Assembly: GCA_014377015.1 (NCBI GenBank)
Contig: JACMQL010000047.1
Coordinates: 1 to 64,000 of the forward strand
DNA length: 64,000 nt
Direction of reading: 5' to 3'
Source: Actinomycetota bacterium
GTDB lineage: Bacteria; Actinomycetota; Actinomycetes; Nanopelagicales; Nanopelagicaceae
The translations under genes were made by a program, and so were the position numbers. Shown piece after piece: positions 17,438-26,539 of the stretch. The notes below the pieces were generated by a model that saw only the letters and a list, made by a program, of their open reading frames with translations, did no database searches and was not told where the DNA came from. Positions within the stretch are counted from its first letter, which is position 1; the number at the start of each line of letters is the position of its first letter.

Positions 17438-18573
17438 CCCCGCTTACCCTTCGACTTGCGACGGGGGAGCACCAGATTGATCCGCCAGTGGTACTCGCTC
17501 CCATGGCTGGAATAACCAACGCGCCATTTCGAACTCTTTGTCGCGAACAAGGCGCGGGTCTTTTTGTTTCAGAAATGGTTACTGCGCGCGCTCTCATAGA
17601 AAGACGTCCCGAGACGTTGCGCATGATCGCTCCCGGTCCTGGCGAGTGGCCGCGATCAGTGCAGTTGTACAGTGTCGATCCAGCGACAATGCGCGCAGCC
17701 GTGACCATGCTCGGTAAGGAAAATCTGGCAGACCATATTGATATGAATTTCGGTTGCCCCGTTCCGAAAGTGACTCGCAAAGGAGGCGGTGCAGCCCTGC
17801 CGTATAAGCGCCGCCTTTTCACATCAATAGTTGGTGCAGCCATAGAAGCTGCCAAGCCTTTCGGTTTGCCGATAACCGTCAAGATGCGTATCGGCATCGA
17901 TAGCGACCACGAAACATATTTAGAAGCGGCAAAAAGTGCTGCTGACTTAGGCGTGAATTGGGTGGCGCTGCACGCGCGCACGGCAGAGCAGATGTACGAG
18001 GGCAAATCCGATTGGAGCGCCATCGAACGTTTGGTCGATCACCTGAAACCGACGGGCGTGCCCGTTTTGGGCAATGGAGATATTTGGTCCGGCGCGGACG
18101 CGATGGCAATGGTCGAACAAACGAATTGTGCAGGAGTTGTTGTTGGCCGCGGATGTCTGGGCCGGCCGTGGTTATTTAATGATTTAGTCGCATCTTTTCG
18201 CGGCGCGAACGTCAAGTCGCTTCCGACGCTTCACGAAGTTCGCGAAGTTATGTTTCGACATGGTCAATTGATTGTCGAACACTTCGAATCCGAAGACCGT
18301 GGCTGCCGAGACCTTCGCAAACATATGGCTTGGTATCTCAAAGGGTTCAGAGTCGCCGGCCCGCTGCGGCGCCAGTTTGGAATGGTCTCTTCGCTTTCAG
18401 AACTTCGCGCATTGCTGGATCAACTTGAAGATCAGCCTTATCCGAATGCAGTCGGAGATATGCCACGAGGTCGAACTAGTCATGGAAGGCCAGTGACGCT
18501 TCCGCAAGGTTGGCTCGATGACCCGGATGAATTGGCAGTTGTTGATTTAGAAGACGCATTTTCGGGCGGCTGA
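17407..18573 (+). CDS. dusB: tRNA-dihydrouridine synthase, DusB type
   Basis: Dus enzymes reduce uridine in tRNA using FMN and NADPH. The 388 residues start with [17 protein letters not shown]. Next come DINFGCP-type [46 protein letters not shown] and [14 protein letters not shown], then the helical C-terminal tRNA-binding domain. The only plausible start, ATG 17407, overlaps glyS by 31 bases. DusB is the common actinobacterial type, although exact target positions are not shown by sequence. Confidence 0.93.
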   Translation: MVSATTSRRIAPLTLRLATGEHQIDPPVVLAPMAGITNAPFRTLCREQGAGLFVSEMVTARALIERRPETLRMIAPGPGEWPRSVQLYSVDPATMRAAVTMLGKENLADHIDMNFGCPVPKVTRKGGGAALPYKRRLFTSIVGAAIEAAKPFGLPITVKMRIGIDSDHETYLEAAKSAADLGVNWVALHARTAEQMYEGKSDWSAIERLVDHLKPTGVPVLGNGDIWSGADAMAMVEQTNCAGVVVGRGCLGRPWLFNDLVASFRGANVKSLPTLHEVREVMFRHGQLIVEHFESEDRGCRDLRKHMAWYLKGFRVAGPLRRQFGMVSSLSELRALLDQLEDQPYPNAVGDMPRGRTSHGRPVTLPQGWLDDPDELAVVDLEDAFSGG

Positions 18574-18574
18574 G

Positions 18575-19204
18575 ATGTTTGCGTTTCGAATAATTCGTCG
18601 CGTAATCAGCGCGATCATCTTGCTGGCCATTGTGATTCCGCTAGTGGCGGGCGGCAAGACTTGGATGGCTGCGCGCGATTCCACCGCGGGCAAAGCGGAT
18701 GTGATCGTGGTGCTTGGTGCAGCACAATTCGATGGTCGTCCTAGTGAGGTTTTTGAATCTCGGCTAGTTGAAGCAAAACGAATTTTTCTTCTAGGTTACG
18801 CGCCATCCATAATCACCGTCGGTTCGGGCGCTCCGGGAGATCGCACAACTGAAGCGGCCTCCGCAAAAAAGTGGTTGTTAAGTAATGGAATTAAGTCCGT
18901 CAACGTGACCGCCATCGAAGAAGGTCGCGATACTTTCGTAAGCACTGAAAGTTATATTGCATTGATGAAAGCGAAAGGATGGGAAAGCGTGATTATTGTG
19001 ACTGACCCGTATCACTGCCTCAGGGCGATGACGATGGCCTCGGATCTGGGTGCGAGAGCAACGTGCTCTCCTGCTCGTACAGGTGTCAACTCATTGGAGA
19101 ATTTCAACGTGCGTTATTTAATTCGAGAAACTGGCGCGTATCTTGCATATATAACATTGGGCAGACGTGGAATTCACGTGAGTGATCATCTAGGTCGCGA
19201 GTAA
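18575..19204 (+). CDS. YdcF/SanA-like DUF218 membrane-anchored protein
   Basis: The 209 residues have one N-terminal membrane helix (VISAIILLAIVIPLVAGG) and a DUF218 domain with DVIVVLGAAQFDGRPSEVFESRL, TVGSGAPGDRTTEAASAKKWL, EEGRDTFVSTESY and VTDPYHCLRAM. Family members are linked to envelope integrity, but the reaction is unknown. It starts one base after the dus stop and precedes dgt, so it probably belongs to the same operon. Confidence 0.85.
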   Translation: MFAFRIIRRVISAIILLAIVIPLVAGGKTWMAARDSTAGKADVIVVLGAAQFDGRPSEVFESRLVEAKRIFLLGYAPSIITVGSGAPGDRTTEAASAKKWLLSNGIKSVNVTAIEEGRDTFVSTESYIALMKAKGWESVIIVTDPYHCLRAMTMASDLGARATCSPARTGVNSLENFNVRYLIRETGAYLAYITLGRRGIHVSDHLGRE

Positions 19205-19214
19205 GGTAAGGCGC

Positions 19215-20447
19215 ATGGATTCTTACAACGGCACAGACAAGGAGAGATTCCTCGACGAGCCGGCCAAACGTGCAGGACGTACTGAATTTATGCGCGACCG
19301 TGCTCGAGTAATTCATTCCGCGTCGCTGCGTCGACTTGGCGCAAAAACGCAAGTGGCCGTGCCGTGGGAAAATGATTTTCAACGTACTCGTCTGGCCCAC
19401 TCCTTAGAAGTTGCTCAAATCGGCCGCGAATTGGGTGATTCACTTGGCGCCGACCCCGATCTACTTGATACTGCCTGCCTTGCTCATGATTTAGGTCATC
19501 CACCGTTCGGTCATAACGGCGAAACTGCGTTGGCCGAGATTGCACACGAGTGTGGCGGCTTCGAGGGAAACGCCCAGAGTTTTCGGCTACTTACCCGCCT
19601 GGAAGCCAAGACCTATGACATGCACGGCCGCTCCTTTGGTCTAAACCTCACACGCGCTTCGTTGGATGCGGTTTCAAAATATCCCTGGCCCTATGCGCGC
19701 ACAAATCGCAAATACGGTGTGTATGCGGAGGATCTAGAAATTTTCGATTGGATGCGCCTGGGCGCCCCCATCGAGAGGCGTTGCATCGAGGCGCAAATTA
19801 TGGATTGGTCGGATGATGTCTCCTATTCAGTTCACGATTTAGAAGATGCTCTGGTAGCACACCAAGTCAAAGTTGAAGATTTCGCCAGCGATCTTCCTCT
19901 TCTTCACAAAGTGATGCTGGCTGACTATGGCGTGCAGGCAAGTGAAGAAGAAACCGTAGAGTCTCTCAAGCGTTTGGAGAGCCTGTCCTGCTGGCCGACT
20001 CAATACGACGGCTCGCATCAAAGCCTGGCCCGCACCAAAGATCTCACCAGTCAATTGATAGGCAGATTTGTGTTGACGGCCGAGACTGAGACGCGCAAAG
20101 TTCACGGGCGTTCGCCACTCGTGAGGTACTGGGCTAACTTGGAAGTTCCGCGCGACTTACGTTTAGAAGTTGGCCTGCTTAAATCTATTGCCGGGCACTA
20201 CTTAATCAATTCTCCAATTGCGCAAGATAGATATGCACGTCAAAGAGTAGTTATCACCGAACTTGTCGAAATGATTTTGGCTAGCGCGCCACACACTCTC
20301 GATACGATATTTCTTGAAGACTGGAAAAACGCCGCCACTGATGCGGCGAAGTTGAGAGTGGTCATCGATCAAGTCGCTAGCCTCACCGATCCCGGCGCTT
20401 ATGCCATGCACGCGCGCCTGACGGCGCAGATAGAATCGCAAACATGA
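19215..20447 (+). CDS. dgt: Deoxyguanosinetriphosphate triphosphohydrolase-like HD protein
   Basis: Dgt-type enzymes release triphosphate from dNTPs. The 410 residues carry the HD metal site as RTRLAHSLEVAQIGR, ACLAHDLGHPPFGHNGE and MDWSDDVSYSVHDLED, plus FEGNAQSFRLLTRLE. It matches the type 2 family next to dnaG in many actinobacteria. TAAGGTAAGGCGC precedes the ATG. Its stop overlaps the dnaG start. Confidence 0.94.
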   Translation: MDSYNGTDKERFLDEPAKRAGRTEFMRDRARVIHSASLRRLGAKTQVAVPWENDFQRTRLAHSLEVAQIGRELGDSLGADPDLLDTACLAHDLGHPPFGHNGETALAEIAHECGGFEGNAQSFRLLTRLEAKTYDMHGRSFGLNLTRASLDAVSKYPWPYARTNRKYGVYAEDLEIFDWMRLGAPIERRCIEAQIMDWSDDVSYSVHDLEDALVAHQVKVEDFASDLPLLHKVMLADYGVQASEEETVESLKRLESLSCWPTQYDGSHQSLARTKDLTSQLIGRFVLTAETETRKVHGRSPLVRYWANLEVPRDLRLEVGLLKSIAGHYLINSPIAQDRYARQRVVITELVEMILASAPHTLDTIFLEDWKNAATDAAKLRVVIDQVASLTDPGAYAMHARLTAQIESQT

Positions 20448-22297
20448 GCGGTCGCATAAAAGATGAAGATGTTGCGTACATCCGCGAACGCGCACCTATC
20501 GATGAAGTCGTAGGCGATTATGTCCAACTCAAAAATGCCGGAGGAGGCCAGAAAAAAGGTCTATGTCCTTTTCATGATGAAAAATCGCCTTCTTTTCACG
20601 TAACGCCGAGCAAAGGATATTTTCATTGTTTCGGTTGCCAGGTGGGTGGCGACGTTATTGCGTTCTTGATGAAGATCGATCACCTTTCATTTACCGAAAC
20701 TGTGGAGCGTCTTGCCGAACGAATTGGCTACACCTTGCATTACGAGGAGGGCGCGACTGGGAAAGTCACTCCGCCCGGCCAGCGGTCCCGTTTAATTGCG
20801 GCGAATTTGGCGGCCGCAAAGTTCTATCAATCTCAATTAAACGAATCTTCCCAGGCGCAGTACGGACGCGAATTATTGCTCAAGCGCGGATTTGATAAAG
20901 ATGCATGCGCAAAATTCGAAGTGGGCTATGCACCAGATGAATGGGATGCGCTGACGAAGTTTTTGCGCGCGCAAAGTTTTACGATGGACGAACTAGAAAT
21001 TGCTGGACTTTCAAAAATGGGTCAACGTGGTCCAATTGACCGCTTCAGAAATAGATTGATGTGGCCGATTCGAGATATTTCTGGAGATGTGGTCGGTTTC
21101 GGTGCGCGCAAGTTAGCGTCGGACGATGTTGATACTGGTCCGAAATATCTCAATACCCCCGAGACGCCGATTTACAAGAAGAGTCAAGTTCTCTACGGAT
21201 TAGATATGGCGAAGAAAGAGATTGCTAAATCTCGACAGGCCGTGATCGTTGAAGGCTATACGGACGTGATGGCTGCCCACTTAGCAGGAATACCAACTGC
21301 GGTAGCAACGTGCGGGACCGCGTTTGGCACCGACCACATTCGAATTTTACGCCGACTTCTGATGGATGACGATGCTTTCCGCGGTGAGGTTATTTTTACA
21401 TTCGACGGAGATGCAGCGGGACAGAAAGCGGCCCTCCGCGCATTTAGTGAGGATCAGAAATTCGTCACGCAAACTTTTGTGGCCGTTGAACCAAACGGAT
21501 TAGATCCCTGCGACTTGCGACAACACAAGGGCGATGCCGCACTTCGCGACCTCATAGCAAGACGGGTGCCACTTTTCGAATTCGCCATTAGAAGTGAGAT
21601 AAATCGTCACAACCTTGAAACCGCTGAGGGGCGCGTTAATGCACTCAATGCAGCCGCTCCGGTTGTTGGACAGATTCGCGATAAATCTCTGCGCCCTGAA
21701 TATATCCGTCTTTTGGCTGGATGGCTGGGTGTCGAAGTGGAGATAGTCGCATCAGCCGTTAACAGAGTTGCCCGTTCAAACGCTGCGCCAGAAAATCCCG
21801 CCCCCGAAGCCAGCACCCTGGCCATCAACGATTCCAGGTGGCGTCCCGATCCGGCCGAACCCCGACTCGCCCTTGAGCGCGAAGTCCTTAAAGCAAAATT
21901 GCAGATGCCCGAACTTGTCAGTGACTGGTCGGCGATCGAGGCCGATGCTTTCACTCACCCTGCTTACCGCCAGTTGCGAATCGAGATTGATTCGCACAGC
22001 AGTGCAAACGTGCGACTTGAAGATGTGGACGATGCCCGCATGAAATCCTTGCTGGCGGAGTTATCGGTCGAACCGATTCGCGCTGACGGGGAGATTTCTC
22101 AACGCTACGTGGAGAGCATCGTGGCCCGCTTGCGGGAAGTGGCAATGAGTCGGGCGATAGCGGATGTGAAATCCACCTTGCAACGGCTTAACCCGCTGAC
22201 TCAAGAGGAGCAATACACGGCCCTTTTCACGCAACTCGTGGCTTTGGAAAGCACCCGCCGCACCATGCACGAACTTGCTTTGGGGGAGTTAGCTTGA
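20444..22297 (+). CDS. dnaG: DNA primase
   Basis: DnaG makes RNA primers at the replication fork. The 617 residues contain the CHC2 zinc finger (CPFHDEKSPSFHV...FHCFGC, residues about 39-67), the Toprim core (VIVEGYTDVMAAHLAG and FTFDGDAAGQKAALRAF) and a C-terminal DnaB-interaction region. ATG overlaps the dgt stop (ATGA). Confidence 0.97.
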   Translation: MSGRIKDEDVAYIRERAPIDEVVGDYVQLKNAGGGQKKGLCPFHDEKSPSFHVTPSKGYFHCFGCQVGGDVIAFLMKIDHLSFTETVERLAERIGYTLHYEEGATGKVTPPGQRSRLIAANLAAAKFYQSQLNESSQAQYGRELLLKRGFDKDACAKFEVGYAPDEWDALTKFLRAQSFTMDELEIAGLSKMGQRGPIDRFRNRLMWPIRDISGDVVGFGARKLASDDVDTGPKYLNTPETPIYKKSQVLYGLDMAKKEIAKSRQAVIVEGYTDVMAAHLAGIPTAVATCGTAFGTDHIRILRRLLMDDDAFRGEVIFTFDGDAAGQKAALRAFSEDQKFVTQTFVAVEPNGLDPCDLRQHKGDAALRDLIARRVPLFEFAIRSEINRHNLETAEGRVNALNAAAPVVGQIRDKSLRPEYIRLLAGWLGVEVEIVASAVNRVARSNAAPENPAPEASTLAINDSRWRPDPAEPRLALEREVLKAKLQMPELVSDWSAIEADAFTHPAYRQLRIEIDSHSSANVRLEDVDDARMKSLLAELSVEPIRADGEISQRYVESIVARLREVAMSRAIADVKSTLQRLNPLTQEEQYTALFTQLVALESTRRTMHELALGELA

Positions 22298-22356
22298 GTT
22301 AGAAGCCCGCGGGCGCGTGCGCTAGAGTTGCGCCCTTGCCAGTGTCTTCACCGTAA

Positions 22357-22432
22357 TCCCTGATAGCTCAATTGGCAGAGCAGCCGGCTGTTAACCGGCA
22401 GGTTCTTGGTTCGAGTCCAAGTCAGGGAGCCA
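22357..22432 (+). tRNA. tRNA-Asn (anticodon GTT)
   Basis: The 5' arm TCCCTGA pairs with TCAGGGA at the 3' end. The D arm (AGCTCAATTGGCAGAGC), the anticodon stem GCCGG/CCGGC around CTGTTAA with GTT at 22390-22392, and the T-loop GTTCGAGTCC are all present. CCA is encoded at 22430-22432. It follows dnaG, a common actinobacterial location. Confidence 0.97.
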
Positions 22433-22446
22433 GATTCCCTTCCAAG

Positions 22447-22475
22447 CTTTAGGCTCCTTGCTTTAGGCTAACCAC
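22447..22475 (+). promoter_or_regulatory. Duplicated -10-like boxes before the DoxD-Rieske gene
   Basis: CTTTAGGCT occurs twice, at 22447-22455 and 22461-22469. The second TAGGCT is six bases before the ATG, the leaderless arrangement also seen at nadE. The first copy may be a duplicated or alternative -10 element. Confidence 0.45.
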
Positions 22476-23372
22476 ATGCTTTATCTCAAAAATTATTTTC
22501 ACTCTGTCATCTCCTCGTGGAGGGTGCAATCTCCCTCTGTGAGGATCATTCGCCTCTGGCTGGGTGTCACTTGGATTTACGGAGGATGGGATAAAGCCAT
22601 TGACCCTGGTTTCCTGGCCAAAACGGGCGCGACCTCCATTGCGCGTCAATTAGAGGGCTACTCACAATCATCGCCTTTGGGCTTTCTTTTTCAACATTTG
22701 ATTGAACGCGCAAATTTGGTGGGCGTGATAGTAATGATCTCGGAATTCGCCATTGGCTTGGCAACGCTTTTCTGGGTCGCACCGACGCTATTCGCTTTTT
22801 CAGGTTTTGCGATGTCAATTGGCCTCTGGCTCTCCGCGACCTGGCACGTGCAGCCGTATTTTCTCGGAAGTGACACCGCCTATGCGATTTTGTGGCTTGC
22901 CTACCTACTTGCCGTAATCGGTGCGCGCAGAAAAATCGATATCTCATTGGATCGTCGCGGGACAATTCGGTTGGGATTAGTAGGTGCGTTTGCGGTCATG
23001 GCTAGCGCGGTAGGACGCGTACTTCAACAAAGTCCAAAGGGTGACGCTTCAGCTTTGAATGCAAATGCAACTGGAGCGCAAATTCTCGCATCCAGCAAAT
23101 TGGCGGTCGGTGCAAACCACGAGTTCACAACGACTTCCGGCGAGCCTGCAATACTTTTCCGAACTGCAGTTGGAGTTTTTGCATATTCTGAGATTTGCAC
23201 TCACCAAGGCTGCACCGTCTCATACTTGGAATCAGAGAGATCCTTACGGTGCCCGTGTCACGGAGCCAGTTTCGACCCATTCAACGGAGCCGCGGTGAAA
23301 GCCGGACCTGCCCTCAGCCCCCTCCCGAGCATCAAAGTTGTAGAAGAGTCGGGCTGGATTGTGTACGCCTAG
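22476..23372 (+). CDS. DoxD-like membrane protein fused to a Rieske [2Fe-2S] domain
   Basis: The 298 residues begin with a DoxD/DoxX-type four-helix membrane domain (RLWLGVTWIYGGWDKAIDPGFL, then LSATWHVQPYFLGSD) spanning about residues 20-150. A further helix and linker lead to a Rieske domain with CTHQGCTV and CPCHGASFDPFNGA binding the cluster. DoxD is the small subunit of thiosulfate:quinone oxidoreductase. The fusion suggests quinone-linked electron transfer at the membrane outer face, but no thiosulfate enzyme is nearby. The substrate is therefore unknown. Confidence 0.85.
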   Translation: MLYLKNYFHSVISSWRVQSPSVRIIRLWLGVTWIYGGWDKAIDPGFLAKTGATSIARQLEGYSQSSPLGFLFQHLIERANLVGVIVMISEFAIGLATLFWVAPTLFAFSGFAMSIGLWLSATWHVQPYFLGSDTAYAILWLAYLLAVIGARRKIDISLDRRGTIRLGLVGAFAVMASAVGRVLQQSPKGDASALNANATGAQILASSKLAVGANHEFTTTSGEPAILFRTAVGVFAYSEICTHQGCTVSYLESERSLRCPCHGASFDPFNGAAVKAGPALSPLPSIKVVEESGWIVYA

Positions 23373-23527
23373 GGAGTTCGCTTTCGCAGATGAGCCAGGA
23401 TTAAGAAACTCTGACAAAATGCTCAGCAAACGTAAGGTTTTCTAATAGGAAATTTCGTTACGGTTCCGGGCATGCGGTGTTGTGACGCTACTTCGCTAAC
23501 GGTGATTCAGAAAGGCTAGGTCTTACG

Positions 23528-24676
23528 GTGCAATCAAAAATGTCTTCAATTAGGTTTCGCATTGGGAAATCCACTGGAATGAAAATCATGGCTGGTTTTA
23601 TTCTTGGAGCGAGCGTGATCGGGGGAGTCGCAACAGCGGTGACTCCTGGAAGTACGACCGCTCGCGCTTGTGTCGATAACCGAACCAATGCCATGTATTA
23701 CTCAGAGGACGGAACCTGCGCAAAGAACCGCACATTGGTGGAGTTGAGCGAAGGCGGCATTAGCGTCAAGGCTGTCGCGGCTGCAGTAACTCCTAGCGTC
23801 GTATCAGTGTTGGTAACGACTGCTAATGGTGGAGGAAATGGATCTGGCTCTGTCATTAGGACTGGTGCCACGACTAGTTACATCTTGACGAACAACCACG
23901 TTGTAGAGGATGCCGTTAGCACCGGAACAATTAAAGTTGAATTCAGCAACGGTGATACCGTGCCCGCCACTATCGTCGGGCGTGATGCAATCTACGATCT
24001 CGCTGTCCTCAAAATTTCAAAAGGCAATCTGCCGGTTATAGCTTTTGGAGATTCTTCAAAACTCACCATTGGCGATCCTGTGGTTGCAATCGGATCTCCA
24101 CTTGGGCTAGCAAGTACCGTGACGAGTGGAATCGTCTCCGCCCTTAATCGCCCAGTGACAACTGGAAATGCCGGTTCTGAATCATTTATCAATGCAATTC
24201 AGACCGACGCTGCAATCAACCCAGGTAACTCTGGCGGTGCCCTCCTCGACTCGCAGGGCAAGATGGTTGGTGTGAACTCTGCGATCGCGACCTTGTCGTC
24301 GGGCGGGTCGAGCGGAAGTATCGGGCTCGGTTTCTCGATACCGATAAATGAAGCAAAACGAATCGCTACGGAGTTGATCGACAATGGCGTGTCAACTCGT
24401 CCAGTGTTGGGCGTCTATTTCGATACGAGTTACCTAGGCATAGGTGCCAAGGTTTCCCAGCTCAGCTTTGGAGAAGCGGCGGATAAGGCAGGCATGCCGG
24501 TCGGTTCGATAATTCGTTTTATCGACGGGGCGCGGATATCAGATTTCATTTCCTGCGTCGTGAAGATTCGTTCGTATGCGCCAGGCACAACTGTGTCGGT
24601 TTTGGTGGATCTTCCATCTGGATTACAAAAGACGTTTAGGGTCGTACTGGGTTCGGCGCAAACAATAAATTCCTGA
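23528..24676 (+). CDS. HtrA-like (S1C) membrane-anchored serine protease with PDZ domain
   Basis: The 382 residues start with a membrane anchor or signal (IMAGFILGASVIGGVATAV). A trypsin-like domain has His in LTNNHVV, Asp in YDLAVLKI and Ser in NPGNSGGALL, and a C-terminal PDZ domain follows (ADKAGMPVGSIIRFIDG). Such proteases degrade or sense misfolded envelope proteins. Cys residues in the linker (RACVDNR, DGTCAKN) could form a disulfide. The GTG start is tentative; ATG 23540 is an alternative. Confidence 0.9.
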   Translation: MQSKMSSIRFRIGKSTGMKIMAGFILGASVIGGVATAVTPGSTTARACVDNRTNAMYYSEDGTCAKNRTLVELSEGGISVKAVAAAVTPSVVSVLVTTANGGGNGSGSVIRTGATTSYILTNNHVVEDAVSTGTIKVEFSNGDTVPATIVGRDAIYDLAVLKISKGNLPVIAFGDSSKLTIGDPVVAIGSPLGLASTVTSGIVSALNRPVTTGNAGSESFINAIQTDAAINPGNSGGALLDSQGKMVGVNSAIATLSSGGSSGSIGLGFSIPINEAKRIATELIDNGVSTRPVLGVYFDTSYLGIGAKVSQLSFGEAADKAGMPVGSIIRFIDGARISDFISCVVKIRSYAPGTTVSVLVDLPSGLQKTFRVVLGSAQTINS

Positions 24677-24737
24677 GTCAGTTAAATCGCGCCGAAAAAT
24701 GAACGAGAAATTGATAGTGGTCAGGCTAAGGTGAGAC

Positions 24738-24977
24738 ATGGCTCTTTTTAGACTCCATGTTTCCCTGCCCGATCGTCCAGGCTCGCTCGGAGCCGTCGCA
24801 TCGGCGATCGGATTTGCGGGTGGAGATATTCGTGGACTAGTTGTGATGAAGAGTGAAGACGGTCGTGGCTATGACGACATCACAGTTGCGATTCCGGGAT
24901 CGGATCCCACAGATCTCCTGACGATTCTTAAAGATATCGGTGGGGTTGAAGTTTTGCGCGTATTGCCAGTCGAATAA
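24738..24977 (+). CDS. Stand-alone ACT-domain protein
   Basis: The 79 residues form one ACT domain (LHVSLPDRPGSLGAVASAIGFAGGDI, then GVEVLRVLPVE). ACT domains bind amino acids and regulate enzymes. No partner enzyme is fused or adjacent, so the ligand is unknown. TAAGGT lies five bases before the ATG. Its stop abuts the convergent glpK stop with no gap. Confidence 0.8.
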   Translation: MALFRLHVSLPDRPGSLGAVASAIGFAGGDIRGLVVMKSEDGRGYDDITVAIPGSDPTDLLTILKDIGGVEVLRVLPVE

Positions 24978-26477
24978 TTATTCGATCCAGTCAAAAGATC
25001 GAGTGACGGCCTTCTTCCAAAGTCGAAAACCCTCTTCACGTTCTTGACTCGTTGAATTTGAGGTCCATGTTCGGGAAGGTTTCCACAACGCCTTTATTTC
25101 AGAGATATCCTTCCAATAACCAACCACCAATCCCGCCGCGTAAGCCGCCCCGAGCGCGGTAGTCTCGGCGATCATTGGACGCGTTATATCTAAACCCATG
25201 ATGTCAGCCTGCAATTGCATGCAGAACTCATTTGCACTTACCCCGCCATCGACCTTCATCATCGTCAGTGGAACTCCACTATCAGCCGACATTGCATCCA
25301 TGATCTCGCGAGTTTGATAACAGATCGCCTCAAGGGTGGCTCGCACGATGTGCGCTTTCGTTGTTGCCCTAGTCAGACCGACAATCACTCCTCGTGCATC
25401 GCTACGCCAATACGGAGCAAATAAGCCGGAGAAGGCTGGCACAAAATAGACACCGCCATTATCGGGTACCGAAGCTGCTAGCGCTTCAGTCTCGGCAGCA
25501 CTAGTAATGATTTGTAATTGGTCGCGCAGCCATTGGATGGCCGAACCTGTCACCGCAATGGAACCTTCGAGTGCATACTGGACGGGTTGACCTTTGAATT
25601 GGAATGCAACCGTTGTAAGTAGACCATTCGAAGATCGCACAATCTCACTGCCCGTATTTAGTAGCGCAAAGTTGCCAGTGCCATACGTGGTTTTTGATTC
25701 ACCACGATCGAAGCAAGTCTGACCAACGAGTGCGCCTTGTTGATCTCCCAAGATTGCCGATAGGGCAACCGCTGCCCCCAGCGGACCGGCTGGATCGGTG
25801 TAAGCATAAATTTCGGAGGATGAGCGAATTTCAGGTAGCAAATTCCTAGGCACTCCAAAAATGTCAAGCAATTGCTGATCCCAATCCAGAGTTTCAAGGT
25901 TCATCAGTGAAGTGCGGCTGGCATTTGTGACGTCAGTGAAATGAACACCGCCGTTTGCCCCGCCCGAGAGATTCCACAGCAACCAGGAATCAATCGTGCC
26001 AAGCAGGGCACTTCCATCTTCGATCTTTTCTTTCGCGCCCGAAGCGTGGGTCATCAGCCATTTCATTTTCGCGGCCGAAAAATACGGTGCGACCGTTAAA
26101 CCTGATTTACTTTTTATTACTTCCTTCTCTAGTTCAGTAAGAGTCGCAAGAAATTCCGCGGTTCGCGCGTCCTGCCAAACAATTGCGTTATGCAAAGGTG
26201 CACCCGTGAGTGAATCCCACATCACCGTCGTTTCGCGCTGATTAGTAATTCCAATGGCAGCAAGATCAGAACCAAGAATTTCGGAATTCTTGAGAGCGCC
26301 GATTATTACCTCTTTCGTTCGATGCCAGATTTCTTGCGCATCATGTTCGACCCATCCTGATTTTTCTAGAATCTGCCGATGCTCAAGTTGATGCTGTCCA
26401 ACTACATTGCCTTTGCAATCGAAAATCATGAATCGCGTACTGCTGGTACCTTGGTCTAAGCTCCCAACAAATTTCAT
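24978..26477 (-). CDS. glpK: Glycerol kinase
   Basis: GlpK phosphorylates glycerol to glycerol 3-phosphate. The 499 residues start with VGSLDQGTSSTRFMIFD, and carry ITNQRETTVMWD, YGTGNFALLNTG and KVDGGVSANEFCMQLQADI of the FGGY family. ATG 26477 is chosen over 26489 because GGAG precedes it and the conserved N-terminus begins there. It is divergent from glpD. No glycerol facilitator gene is in the window. Confidence 0.96.
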   Translation of the reverse strand: MKFVGSLDQGTSSTRFMIFDCKGNVVGQHQLEHRQILEKSGWVEHDAQEIWHRTKEVIIGALKNSEILGSDLAAIGITNQRETTVMWDSLTGAPLHNAIVWQDARTAEFLATLTELEKEVIKSKSGLTVAPYFSAAKMKWLMTHASGAKEKIEDGSALLGTIDSWLLWNLSGGANGGVHFTDVTNASRTSLMNLETLDWDQQLLDIFGVPRNLLPEIRSSSEIYAYTDPAGPLGAAVALSAILGDQQGALVGQTCFDRGESKTTYGTGNFALLNTGSEIVRSSNGLLTTVAFQFKGQPVQYALEGSIAVTGSAIQWLRDQLQIITSAAETEALAASVPDNGGVYFVPAFSGLFAPYWRSDARGVIVGLTRATTKAHIVRATLEAICYQTREIMDAMSADSGVPLTMMKVDGGVSANEFCMQLQADIMGLDITRPMIAETTALGAAYAAGLVVGYWKDISEIKALWKPSRTWTSNSTSQEREEGFRLWKKAVTRSFDWIE

Positions 26478-26539
26478 CAGGGTCTCCAATTCATGAATGC
26501 GTTACACTCCACTTTACTGGTATAGAAATCAGGTGACAC

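Noticed and set aside
22357-22432. tRNA-Asn as an attachment site for an integrated element
   Set aside because: No integrase, no direct repeat of the tRNA 3' end downstream and no change of gene content follow it.
26489-26498. ATTCATGAAT palindrome between glpK and glpD as a GlpR operator
   Set aside because: It is only ten bases, has no second copy in the 62-base gap, and includes a potential start codon, so chance is a fair explanation.
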